Shown: one piece after another, positions 24,232-36,300 of the stretch
How positions within the stretch are numbered: the stretch's first letter is position 1
Layout: every line of letters begins with the position of its first letter
Assembly: GCA_951799425.1 (NCBI GenBank)
Contig: OX637401.1
Span: forward strand, 33,095,780 to 33,159,779
DNA: 64,000 nucleotides
Direction of reading: 5' to 3'
Source of the DNA: Ilex aquifolium
Lineage: Eukaryota; Streptophyta; Magnoliopsida; Aquifoliales; Aquifoliaceae
Notes under the pieces: generated by a model
Told to the model about the DNA's origin: nothing
What the model saw: the letters and a program-made list of their open reading frames with translations, nothing else
Database searches by the model: none
Program-made: the position numbers and the translations under genes

Positions 24232-26503
24232 TCAATGCCGCAAGAGTTAGCTCAATCCGAGTTCGGGAGAAAAAGTTATGTCCGATATACTATTTCATTT
24301 TAAAGGTGGACTACTTATTACACCAAACTTGCGTTACAATAGAGCCCATGCTAGAGGATTTTTTATGACTTTTGATGTGAATAAAATGGTTAGGGATTCA
24401 AGAATTCTTTACAATGCCGCAAGAATCATCTTAATCAGAGACCGGAGTAAAAAGTTATGTCAGAAATACTAAAGAATGGGAAATTACTTTTTTTTCCTAG
24501 TGGAGGGGAATGGCCAACTATACCAAACTTCCATCACCATTTTGAACTCGTTAGAACATGAATCACCAATTTTGATCTCAATATATTGGTTAGGGTTTCA
24601 AGTTCTCATTACAATGCCGCAAGAGTTAGCTCAATCCGAGTTCGGGAGAAAAAGTTATGTCCGATATACTATTTCATTTTAAAGGAGGACTACTTATTAC
24701 ACCAAACTTGCGTTACAATAGAGCCCATGCTAGAGGATTTTTCATGACTTTTGATGTGAATAAAATGGTTAGGGATTCAAGAATTCTTTACAATGCCGCA
24801 AGAATCATCTTAATCAGAGACCGGAGTAAAAAGTTATGTCAGAAATACTAAAGAATGGGAAATTACTTTTTTTTCCTAGTGGAGGGGAATGGCCAACTAT
24901 ACCAAACTTCCATCACCATTTCGAACTTGTTAGAACATGAATCACCAATTTTGATCTCAATATATTGGTTAGGATTTCAAGTTCTCATTACAATGCCGCA
25001 AGAGTTAGCTCAATCCGAGTTCGGGAGAAAAAGTTATGTCCGATATACTATTTCATTTTAAAGGAGGACTACTTATTACACCAAACTTGCGTTACAATAG
25101 AGCCCATGCTAGAGGATTTTTCATGACTTTTGATGTGAATAAAATGGTTAGGGATTCAAGAATTCTTTACAATGCCGCAAGAATCATCTTATTTAGAGAC
25201 CGGAGTAAAAAGTTATGTCAGAAATACTAAAGAATGGGAAATTACTTTTTTTTTCCTAGTGGAGGGGATGGCCAACTATACCAAACTTCCATCACCATTT
25301 CGAACTTGTTAGAAGATGAATCACCAATTTTGATCTCAATATATTGGTTAGGGTTTCAAGTTCTCATTACAATGCCGCAAGAGTTAGCTCAATCCGAGTT
25401 CGGGAGAAAAAGTTATGTCCGATATACTATTTCATTTTAAAGGAGGACTACTTATTACACCAAACATGCGTTACAATAGAGCCCATGCTAGAGGATTTTT
25501 CATGACTTTTGATGTGAATAAAATGGTTAGGGATTCCAGAATTCTTTACAATGCAGCAAGAATCATCTTATTTAGAGACCGGAGTAAAAAGTTATGTCAG
25601 AAATACTAAAGAATGGGAAATTACTTTTTTTTCATAGTGGAGGGGATGGCCAACTATACCAAACTTCCATCACCATTTCGAACTTGTTAGAAGATGAATC
25701 ACCAATTTTGATCTCAATATATTGGTTAGGGTTTCAAGTTCTCATTACAATGCCGCAAGAGTTAGCTCAATCCGAGTTCGGGAGAAACAGTTATGTCCGA
25801 TATACTATTTCATTTTAAAGGTGGACTACTTATTACACCAAACTTGCGTTACAATAGAGCCCATGCTAGAGGATTTTTCATGACTTTTGATGTGAATAAA
25901 ATGGTTAGGGATTCAAGAATTCTTTACAATGCAGCAAGAATCATCTTAATCAGTGACCGGAGTAAAAAGTTATGTCAGAAATACTAAAGAATGGGAAATT
26001 ACTTTTTTTTCCTAGTGGAGGGGAATGGCCAACTATACCAACCTTCCATCACCATTTCGAACTTGTTAGAAGGTGAATCACCAATTTTGATCTCAATATA
26101 TTGGTTAGGGTTTCAAGTTCTCATTACAATGCCGCAAGAGTTAGCTCAATCCGAGTTCGGGAGAAAAAGTTATGTCCGATATACTATTTCATTTTAAAGG
26201 AGGACTACTTATTACACCAAACTTGCGTTACAATAGAGCCCATGCTAGAGGATTTTTCATGACTTTTGATGTGAATAAAATGGTTAGGGATTCAAGAATT
26301 CTTTACAATGCAGCAAGAATCATCTTATTTAGAGACCGGAGTAAAAAGTTATGTCAGAAATACTAAAGAATGGGAAATTACTTTTTTTTCGTAGTGGAGG
26401 GGATGGCCAACTATACCAAACTTCCATCACCATTTCGAACTTGTTAGAAGATGAATCACCAATTTTGATCTCAATATATTGGTTAGGGTTTCAAGTTCTC
26501 ATT
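24232..26503 (+). repeat. Diverged third copy of the 8-monomer order
   Basis: Units 24232 to 26126 repeat the order of units 21204-23097 at an offset of 3028-3029 bp. The order is an h-class unit, a unit with TTAGGATTTC (24971), a p-class unit, a GATTCCAG unit (25534), an ATCAGTGACC/CCAACCTT unit (25952, 26038), then a CGTAGTGG unit with GAGTTAGGGAG (26532). Differences include TTTGAACTCG at 24541, AACATGAATC instead of AACATGTATC, and a T9 run with GGGGATGG in unit 24990, which restores that unit to 379 bp. This places the left-to-middle boundary inside a repeat order, not at a sharp edge. Confidence 0.65.
24990..25368 (+). repeat. Monomer with T9 tract and compensating 1-bp loss
   Basis: The homopolymer at 25246-25254 has nine T residues instead of eight. 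The same unit has the 1-bp shorter GGGGATGG, so its total length is still 379 bp. It is the only T9 I noticed, which makes the T8 length remarkably stable for a homopolymer present 169 times. Sequencing or consensus error is a possible alternative at a homopolymer. Confidence 0.7.
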
Positions 26504-26882
26504 ACAATGCCGCAAGAGTTAGCTCAATCCGAGTTAGGGAGAAACAGTTATGTCGGATATACTATTTCATTTTAAAGGTGGACTACTTATTACACCAAAC
26601 TTGCGTTACAATAGAGCCCATGCTAGAGGATTTTTCATGACTTTTGATTTTAATAAAATGGTTAGGGATTCAAGAATTCTTTACAATGCAGCAAGAATCA
26701 TCTTAATCAGAGACCGGAGTAAAAAGTTATGTCAGAAATACAAAAGAATGGGAAATTACTTTTTTTTCCTAGTGGAGGGGAATGGCCAACTATACCAATC
26801 TTCCATCACCATTTCGAACTTGTTAGAAGGTGAATCACCAATTTTGATCTCAATATATTGGTTAGGGTTTCAAGTTCTCATT
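26504..26882 (+). repeat. Monomer with stop-removing change joining two open frames
   Basis: In this unit AATACTAAAG is AATACAAAAG (around 26737-26746), which removes the TAA between the two short open frames of the monomer. A 134-codon frame results (26550-26954) that runs past the monomer end. The unit also has TTTTGATTTTAATAA in place of TTTTGATGTGAATAA near 26643. I read this as a chance repeat mutation: the same CTAA to CAAA change occurs in units 6816 and 10223, where another change blocks the upstream frame. Confidence 0.75.
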
Positions 26883-29800
26883 ACAATGCCGCAAGAGTTA
26901 GCTCAATCCGAGTTCGGGAGAAAAAGTTATGTCCGATATACTATTTCATTTTAAAGGAGGACTACTTATTACACCAAACTTGCGTTACAATAGAGCCCAT
27001 GCTAGAGGATTTTTCATGACTTTTGATGTGAATAAAATGGTTAGGGATTCAAGAATTCTTTACAATGCAGCAAGAATCATCTTAATCAGAGACCGGAGTA
27101 AAAAGTTATGTCAGAAATACTAAAGAATGGGAAATTACTTTTTTTTCCTAGTGGAGGGGAATGGCCAACTATACCAATCTTCCATCACCATTTCGAACTT
27201 GTTAGAAGGTGAATCACCAATTTTGATCTCAATATATTGGTTAGGGTTTCAAGTTCTCATTACAATGCCGCAAGAGTTAGCTCAATCCGAGTTCGGGAGA
27301 AAAAGTTATGTCCGATATACTATTTCATTTTAAAGGAGGACTACTTATTACACCAAACTTGCGTTACAATAGAGCCCATGCTAGAGGATTTTTCATGACT
27401 TTTGATGTGAATAAAATGGTTAGGGATTCAAGAATTCTTTACAATGCAGCAAGAATCATCTTAATCAGAGACCGGAGTAAAAAGTTATGTCAGAAATACT
27501 AAAGAATGGGAAATTACTTTTTTTTCCTAGTGGAGGGGAATTGGCAACTATACCAAACTTCCATCACCATTTCGAACTTGTTAGAAGATGAATCACCAAT
27601 TTTGATCTGAATATATTGGTTAGGGTTTCAAGTTCTCAGTTCAATGCCGCAAGAGTTAGCTCAATCCGAGTTCGGGAGAAAAAGTTATGTCCGATATACT
27701 ATTTCATTTTAAAGGTGGACTACTTATTACACCAAACTTGCGTTACAATAGAGCCCATGCTAGAGGATTTTTCATGACTTTTGATGTGAATAAAATGGTT
27801 AGGGATTCAAGAATTCTTTACAATGCCGCAAGAATCATCTTAATCAGAGACCGGAGTAAAAAGTTATGTCAGAAATACTAAAGAATGGGAAATTACTTTT
27901 TTTTCCTAGTGGAGGGGAATGGCCAACTATACCAAACTTCCATCACCATTTCGAACTTGTTAGAACATGAATCACCAATTTTGATCTCAATATATTGGTT
28001 AGGGTTTCAAGTTCTCATTACAATGCCGCAAGAGTTAGCTCAATCCGAGTTCGGGAGAAAAAGTTATGTCCGATATACTATTTCATTTTAAAGGTGGACT
28101 ACTTATTACACCAAACTTGCGTTACAATAGACCCCATGCTAGAGGATTTTTCATGACTTTATATGTGAATAAAATGGTTAGGGATTCAAGAATTCTTTAC
28201 AATGCCGCAAGAATCATCTTATTTAGAGACCGGAGTAAAAAGTTATGTCAGAAATACTAAAGAATGGGAAATTACTTTTTTTTCCTAGTGGAGGGGATGG
28301 CCAACTATACCAAACTTCCATCACCATTTCGAACTTGTTAGAAGATGAATCACCAATTTTGATCTCAATATATTGGTTAGGGTTTCAAGTTCTCATTACA
28401 ATGCCGCAAGAGTTTGCTCAATCCGAGTTCGGGAGAAAAAGTTATGCCCGATATACTATTTCATTTTAAAGGAGGACTACTTATTACACCAAACATGCGT
28501 TACAATAGAGCCCATGCTAGAGGATTTTTCATGACTTTTGATGTGAATAAAATGGTTAGGGATTCAAGAATTCTTTACAATGCAGCAAGAATCATCTTAT
28601 TTAGAGACCGGAGTAAAAAGTTATGTCAGAAATACTAAAGAATGGGAAATTACTTTTTTTTCATAGTGGAGGGGATGGCCAACTATACCAAACTTCCATC
28701 ACCATTTCGAACTTGTTAGAAGATGAATCACCAATTTTGATCTCAATATATTGGTTAGGGTTTCAAGTTCTCATTACAATGCCGCAAGAGTTAGCTCAAT
28801 CCGAGTTCGGGAGAAACAGTTATGTCCGATATACTATTTCATTTTAAAGGTGGACTACTTATTACACCAAACTTGCGTTACAATAGAGCCCATGCTAGAG
28901 GATTTTTCATGACTTTTGATGTGAATAAAATGGTTAGGGATTCAAGAATTCTTTACAATGCAGCAAGAATCATCTTAATCAGAGACCGGAGTAAAAAGTT
29001 ATGTCAGAAATACTAAAGAATGGGAAATTACTTTTTTTTCCTAGTGGAGGGGAATGGCCAACTATACCAATCTTCCATCACCATTTCGAACTTGTTAGAA
29101 GGTGAATCACCAATTTTGATCTCAACATATTGGTTAGGGTTTCAAGTTCTCATTACAATGCCGCAAGAGTTAGCTCAATCCGAGTTCCGGAGAAAAAGTT
29201 ATGTCCGATATACTATTTCATTTTAAAGGAGGACTACTTATTACACCAAACTTGCGTTACAATAGAGCCCATGCTAGAGGATTTTTCATGACTTTTGATG
29301 TGAATAAAATGGTTAGGGATTCAAGAATTCTTTACAATGCAGCAAGAATCATCTTAATCAGAGACCGGAGTAAAAAGTTATGTCAGAAATACTAAAGAAT
29401 GGGAAATTACTTTTTTTTCCTAGTGGAGGGGAATTGGCAACTATACCAAACTTCCATCACCATTCCGAACTTGTTAGAAGATGAATCACCAATTTTGATC
29501 TCAATATATTGGTTAGGGTTTCAAGTTCTCATTACAATGCCGCAAGAGTTAGCTCAATCCGAGTTCGGGAGAAAAAGTTATGTCCGATATACTATTTCAT
29601 TTTAAAGGAGGACTACTTATTACACCAAACATGCGTTACAATAGAGCCCATGCTAGAGGATTTTTCATGACTTTTGATGTGAATAAAATGGTTAGGGATT
29701 CAAGAATTCTTTACAATGCAGCAAGAATCATCTTATTTAGGGACCGGAGTAAAAAGTTATGTCAGAAATACTAAAGAATGGGAAATTACTTTTTTTTCAT

Positions 29801-30290
29801 AGTGGAGGGGATGGCCAACTATACCAAACTTCCATCACCATTTCGAACTTGTTAGAAGATGAATCACCAATTTTGATCTCAATATATTGGTTAGGGTTTC
29901 AAGTTCTCATTACAATGCCGCAAGAGTTAGCTCAATCCGAGTTCGGGAGAAACAGTTATGTCCGATATACTATTTCATTTTAAAGGTGGACTACTTATTA
30001 CACCAAACTTGCGTTACAATAGAGCCCATGCTAGAGGATTTTTCATGACTTTTGATGTGAATAAAATGGTTAGGGATTCAAGAATTCTTTACAATGCAGC
30101 AAGAATCATCTTAATCAGAGACCGGAGTAAAAAGTTATGTCAGAAATACTAAAGAATGGGAAATTACTTTTTTTTCCTAGTGGAGGGGAATGGCCAACTA
30201 TACCAAACTTCCATCACCATTTCGAACTTGTTAGAAGGTGAATCACCAATTTTGATCTCAATATATTGGTTAGGGTTTCAAGTTCTCATT

Positions 30291-33200
30291 ACAATGCCGC
30301 AAGAGTTAGCTCAATCCGAGTTCGGGAGAAAAAGTTATGTCCGATATACTATTTCATTTTAAAGGAGGACTACTTATTACACCAAACTTGCGTTACAATA
30401 GAGCCCATGCTAGAGGATTTTTCATGACTTTTGATGTGAATAAAATGGTTAGGGATTCAAGAATTCTTTACAATGCAGCAAGAATCATCTTATTTAGAGA
30501 CCGGAGTAAAAAGTTATGTCAGAAATACTAAAGAATGGGAAATTACTTTTTTTTCCTAGTGGAGGGGAATGGCCAACTATACCAAACTTCCATCACCATT
30601 TCGAACTTGTTAGAACATGAATCACCAATTTTGATCTCAATATATTGGTTAGGGTTTCAAGTTCTCATTACAATGCCGCAAGAGTTAGCTCAATCCGAGT
30701 TCGGGAGAAAAAGTTATGTCCGATATACTATTTCATTTTAAAGGTGGACTACTTATTACACTAAACTTGCGTTACAATAGACCCCATGCTAGAGGATTTT
30801 TCATGACTTTTGATGTGAATAAAATGGTTAAGGATTCAAGAATTCTTTACAATGCCGCAAGAATCATCTTATTTAGAGACCGGAGTAAAAAGTTATGTCA
30901 GAAATACTAAAGAATGGGAAATTACTTTTTTTTCCTAGTGGAGGGGATGGCCAACTATACCAAACTTCCATCACCATTTCGAACTTGTTAGAAGATGAAT
31001 CACCAATTTTGATCTCAATATATTGGTTAGGGTTTCAAGTTCTCATTACAATGCCGCAAGAGTTAGCTCAATCCGAGTTCGGGAGAAAAAGTTATGTCCG
31101 ATATACTATTTCATTTTAAAGGAGGACTACTTATTACACCAAACATGCGTTACAATAGAGCCCATGCTAGAGGATTTTTCATGACTTTTGATGTGAATAA
31201 AATGGTTAGGGATTCAAGAATTCTTTACAATGCAGCAAGAATCATCTTATTTAGAGACCGGAGTAAAAAGTTATGTCAGAAATACTAAAGAATGGGAAAT
31301 TACTTTTTTTTCATAGTGGAGGGGATGGCCAACTATACCAAACTTCCATCACCATTTCGAACTTGTTAGAAGATGAATCACCCATTTTGATCTCAATATA
31401 TTGGTTAGGGTTTCAAGTTCTCATTACAATGCCGCAAGAGTTAGCTCAATCCGAGTTCGGGAGAAACAGTTATGTCCGATATACTATTTCATTTTAAAGG
31501 TGGACTACTTATTACACCAAACTTGCGTTACAATAGAGCCCATGCTAGAGGATTTTTCATGACTTTTGATGTGAATAAAATGGTTAGGGATTCAAGAATT
31601 CTTTACAATGCAGCAAGAATCATCTTAATCAGAGACCGGAGTAAAAAGTTATGTCAGAAATACTAAAGAATGGGAAATTACTTTTTTTTCCTAGTGGAGG
31701 GGAATGGCCAACTATACCAAACTTCCATCACCATTTCGAACTTGTTAGAAGGTGAATCACCAATTTTGATCTCAATATATTGGTTAGGGTTTCAAGTTCT
31801 CATTACAATGCCGCAAGAGTTAGCTCAATCCGAGTTCGGGAGAAAAAGTTATGTCCGATATACTATTTCATTTTAAAGGAGGACTACTTATTACACCAAA
31901 CTTGCGTTACAATAGAGCCCATGCTAGAGGATTTTTCATGACTTTTGATGTGAATAAAATGGTTAGGGATTCAAGAATTCTTTACAATGCAGCAAGAATC
32001 ATCTTATTTAGAGACCGGAGTAAAAAGTTATGTCAGAAATACTAAAGAATGGGAAATTACTTTTTTTTCCTAGTGGAGGGGAATGGCCAACTATACCAAA
32101 CTTCCATCACCATTTCGAACTTGTTAGAACATGAATCACCAATTTTGATCTCAATATATTGGTTAGGGTTTCAAGTTCTCATTACAATGCCGCAAGAGTT
32201 AGCTCAATCCGAGTTCGGGAGAAAAAGTTATGTCCGATATACTATTTCATTTTAAAGGTGGACTACTTATTACACTAAACTTGCGTTACAATAGACCCCA
32301 TGCTAGAGGATTTTTCATGACTTTTGATGTGAATAAAATGGTTAAGGATTCAAGAATTCTTTACAATGCCGCAAGAATCATCTTATTTAGAGACCGGAGT
32401 AAAAAGTTATGTCAGAAATACTAAAGAATGGGAAATTACTTTTTTTTCCTAGTGGAGGGGATGGCCAACTATACCAAACTTCCATCACCATTTCGAACTT
32501 GTTAGAAGATGAATCACCAATTTTGATCTCAATATATTGGTTAGGGTTTCAAGTTCTCATTACAATGCCGCAAGAGTTAGCTCAATCCGAGTTCGGGAGA
32601 AAAAGTTATGTCCGATATACTATTTCATTTTAAAGGAGGACTACTTATTACACCAAACATGCGTTACAATAGAGCCCATGCTAGAGGATTTTTCATGACT
32701 TTTGATGTGAATAAAATGGTTAGGGATTCAAGAATTCTTTACAATGCAGCAAGAATCATCTTATTTAGAGACCGGAGTAAAAAGTTATGTCAGAAATACT
32801 AAAGAATGGGAAATTACTTTTTTTTCATAGTGGAGGGGATGGCCAACTATACCAAACTTCCATCACCATTTCGAACTTGTTAGAAGATGAATCACCCATT
32901 TTGATCTCAATATATTGGTTAGGGTTTCAAGTTCTCATTACAATGCCGCAAGAGTTAGCTCAATCCGAGTTCGGGAGAAACAGTTATGTCCGATATACTA
33001 TTTCATTTTAAAGGTGGACTACTTATTACACCAAACTTGCGTTACAATAGAGCCCATGCTAGAGGATTTTTCATGACTTTTGATGTGAATAAAATGGTTA
33101 GGGATTCAAGAATTCTTTACAATGCAGCAAGAATCATCTTAATCAGAGACCGGAGTAAAAAGTTATGTCAGAAATACTAAAGAATGGGAAATTACTTTTT

Positions 33201-33318
33201 TTTCCTAGTGGAGGGGAATGGCCAACTATACCAAACTTCCATCACCATTTCGAACTTGTTAGAAGGTGAATCACCAATTTTGATCTCAATATATTGGTTA
33301 GGGTTTCAAGTTCTCATT
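30291..33318 (+). repeat. 4-monomer higher-order repeat, two copies (1514 bp)
   Basis: Copy one is 30291-31804 and copy two is 31805-33318; similarity starts a little earlier, near 29.87 kb, and ends near 33.36 kb. The order is h, p, a, g. Markers 1514 bp apart: ACACTAAAC (30759, 32273), GACCCC (30780, 32294), GGTTAAGG (30827, 32341) and AATCACCCATTTTG (31376, 32890). The preceding related units have CACCAATTTTG, and the following unit has AAACAGTTATG where the repeat would have AAAAAGTTATG. I saw no difference between the two copies. Confidence 0.85.
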
Positions 33319-36300
33319 ACAATGCCGCAAGAGTTAGCTCAATCCGAGTTCGGGAGAAACAGTTATGTCCGATATACTATTTCATTTTAAAGGTGGACTA
33401 CTTATTACACCAAACTTGCGTTACAATAGAGCCCATGCTAGAGGATTTTTCATGACTTTTGATGTGAATAAAATGGTTAGGGATTCAAGAATTCTTTACA
33501 ATGCAGCAAGAATCATCTTAATCAGTGACCGGAGTAAAAAGTTATGTCAGAAATACTAAAGAATGGGAAATTACTTTTTTTTCCTAGTGGAGGGGAATGG
33601 CCAACTATACCAACCTTCCATCACCATTTCGAACTTGTTAGAAGATGAATCACCAATTTTGATCTCAATATATTGGTTAGGGTTTCAAGTTCTCATTACA
33701 ATGCCGCAAGAGTTAGCTCAATCCGAGTTCGGGAGAAAAAGTTATGTCCGATATACTATTTCATTTTAAAGGAGGACTACTTATTACACCAAACTTGCGT
33801 TACAATAGAGCCCATGCTAGAGGATTTTTCATGACTTTTGATGTGAATAAAATGGTTAGGGATTCAAGAATTCTTTACAATGCAGCAAGAATCATCTTAT
33901 TTAGAGACCGGAGTAAAAAGTTATGTCAGAAATACTAAAGAATGGGAAATTACTTTTTTTTCCTAGTGGAGGGGATGGCCAACTATACCAAACTTCCATC
34001 ACCATTTCGAACTTGTTAGAAGATGAATCACCAATTTTGATCTCAATATATTGGTTAGGGTTTCAAGTTCTCATTACAATGCCGCAAGAGTTAGCTCAAT
34101 CCGAGTTAGGGAGAAACAGTTATGTCCGATATACTATTTCATTTTAAAGGTGGACTACTTATTACACCAAACTTGCGTTACAATAGAGCCCATGCTAGAG
34201 GATTTTTCATGACTTTTGATGTGAATAAAATGGTTAGGGATTCAAGAATTCTTTACAATGCAGCAAGAATCATCTTAATCAGAGACCGGAGTAAAAAGTT
34301 ATGTCAGAAATACTAAAGAATGGGAAATTACTTTTTTTTCCTAGTGGAGGGGAATGGCCAACTATACCAATCTTCCATCACCATTTCGAACTTGTTAGAA
34401 GGTGAATCACCAATTTTGATCTCAATATATTGGTTAGGGTTTCAAGTTCTCATTACAATGCCGCAAGAGTTAACTCAATCCGAGTTCGGGAGAAAAAGTT
34501 ATGTCCGATATACTATTTCATTTTAAAGGAGGACTACTTATTACACCAAACTTGCGTTACAATAGAGCCCATGCTAGAGGATTTTTCATGACTTTTGATG
34601 TGAATAAAATGGTTAGGGATTCAAGAATTCTTTACAATGCAGCAAGAATCATCTTAATCAGAGACCGGAGTAAAAAGTTATGTCAGAAATACTAAAGAAT
34701 GGGAAATTACTTTTTTTTCCTAGTGGAGGGGAATTGGCAACTATACCAAACTTCCATCACCATTTCGAACTTGTTAGAAGATGAATCACCAATTTTGATC
34801 TCAATATATTGGTTAGGGTTTCAAGTTCTCATTTCAATGCCGCAAGAGTTAGCTCAATCCGAGTTCGGGAGAAAAAGTTATGTCCGATATACTGTTTCAT
34901 TTTAAAGGTGGACTACTTATTACACCAAACTTGCGTTACAATAGAGCCCATGCTAGAGGATTTTTCCTGACTTTTGATGTGAATAAAATGGTTAGGGATT
35001 CAAGAATTCTTTACAATGCCGCAAGAATCATCTTAATCAGAGACCGGAGTAAAAAGTTATGTCAGAAATACTAAAGAATGGGAAATTACTTTTTTTTCCT
35101 AGTGGAGGGGAATGGCCAACTATACCAAACTTCCATCACCATTTCGAACTTGTTAGAACATGAATCACCAATTTTGATCTCAATATATTGGTTAGGGTTT
35201 CAAGTTCTCATTACAATGCCGCAAGAGTTAGCTCAATCCGAGTTCGGGAGAAAAAGTTATGTCCGATATACTATTTCTTTTTAAAGGTGGACTACTTATT
35301 ACACCAAACTTGCGTTACAATAGACCCCATGCTAGAGGATTTTTCATGACTTTTGATGTGAATAAAATGGTTAGGGATTCAAGAATTCTTTACAATGCCG
35401 CAAGAATCATCTTATTTAGAGACCGGAGTAAAAAGTTATGTCAGAAATACTAAAGAATGGGAAATTACTTTTTTTTCCTAGTGGAGGGGATGGCCAACTA
35501 TACCAAACTTCCATCACCATTTCGAACTTGTTAGAAGATGAATCACTAATTTTGATCTCAATATATTGGTTAGGGTTTCAAGTTCTCATTACAATGCCGC
35601 AAGAGTTAGCTCAATCCGAGTTCGGGAGAAAAAGTTATGTCCGATATACTATTTCATTTTAAAGGAGGACTACTTATTACACCAAACATACGTTACAATA
35701 GAGCCCATGCTAGAGGATTTTTCATGACTTTTGATGTGAATAAAATTGTTAGGGATTCAAGAATTCTTTACAATGCAGCAAGAATCATCTTATTTAGAGA
35801 CCGGAGTAAAAAGTTATGTCAGAAATACTAAAGAATGGGAAATTACTTTTTTTTCATAGTGGAGGGGATGGCCAACTATACCAAACTTCCATCACCATTT
35901 CGAACTTGTTAGAAGATGAATCACCAATTTTGATCTCAATATATTGGTTAGGGTTTCAAGTTCTCATTACAATGCCGCAAGAGTTAGCTCAATCCGAGTT
36001 CGGGAGAAACAGTTATGTCCGATATACTATTTCATTTTAAAGGTGGACTACTTATTACACCAAACTTGCGTTACAATAGAGCCCATGCTAGAGGATTTTT
36101 CATGACTTTTGATGTGAATAAAATGGTTAGGGATTCAAGAATTCTTTACAATGCAGCAAGAATCATCTTAATCAGAGACCGGAGTAAAAAGTTATGTCAG
36201 AAATACTAAAGAATGGGAAATTACTTTTTTTTCCTAGTGGAGGGGAATGGCCAACTATACCAAACTTCCATCACCATTTCGAACTTGTTAGAAGGTGAAT

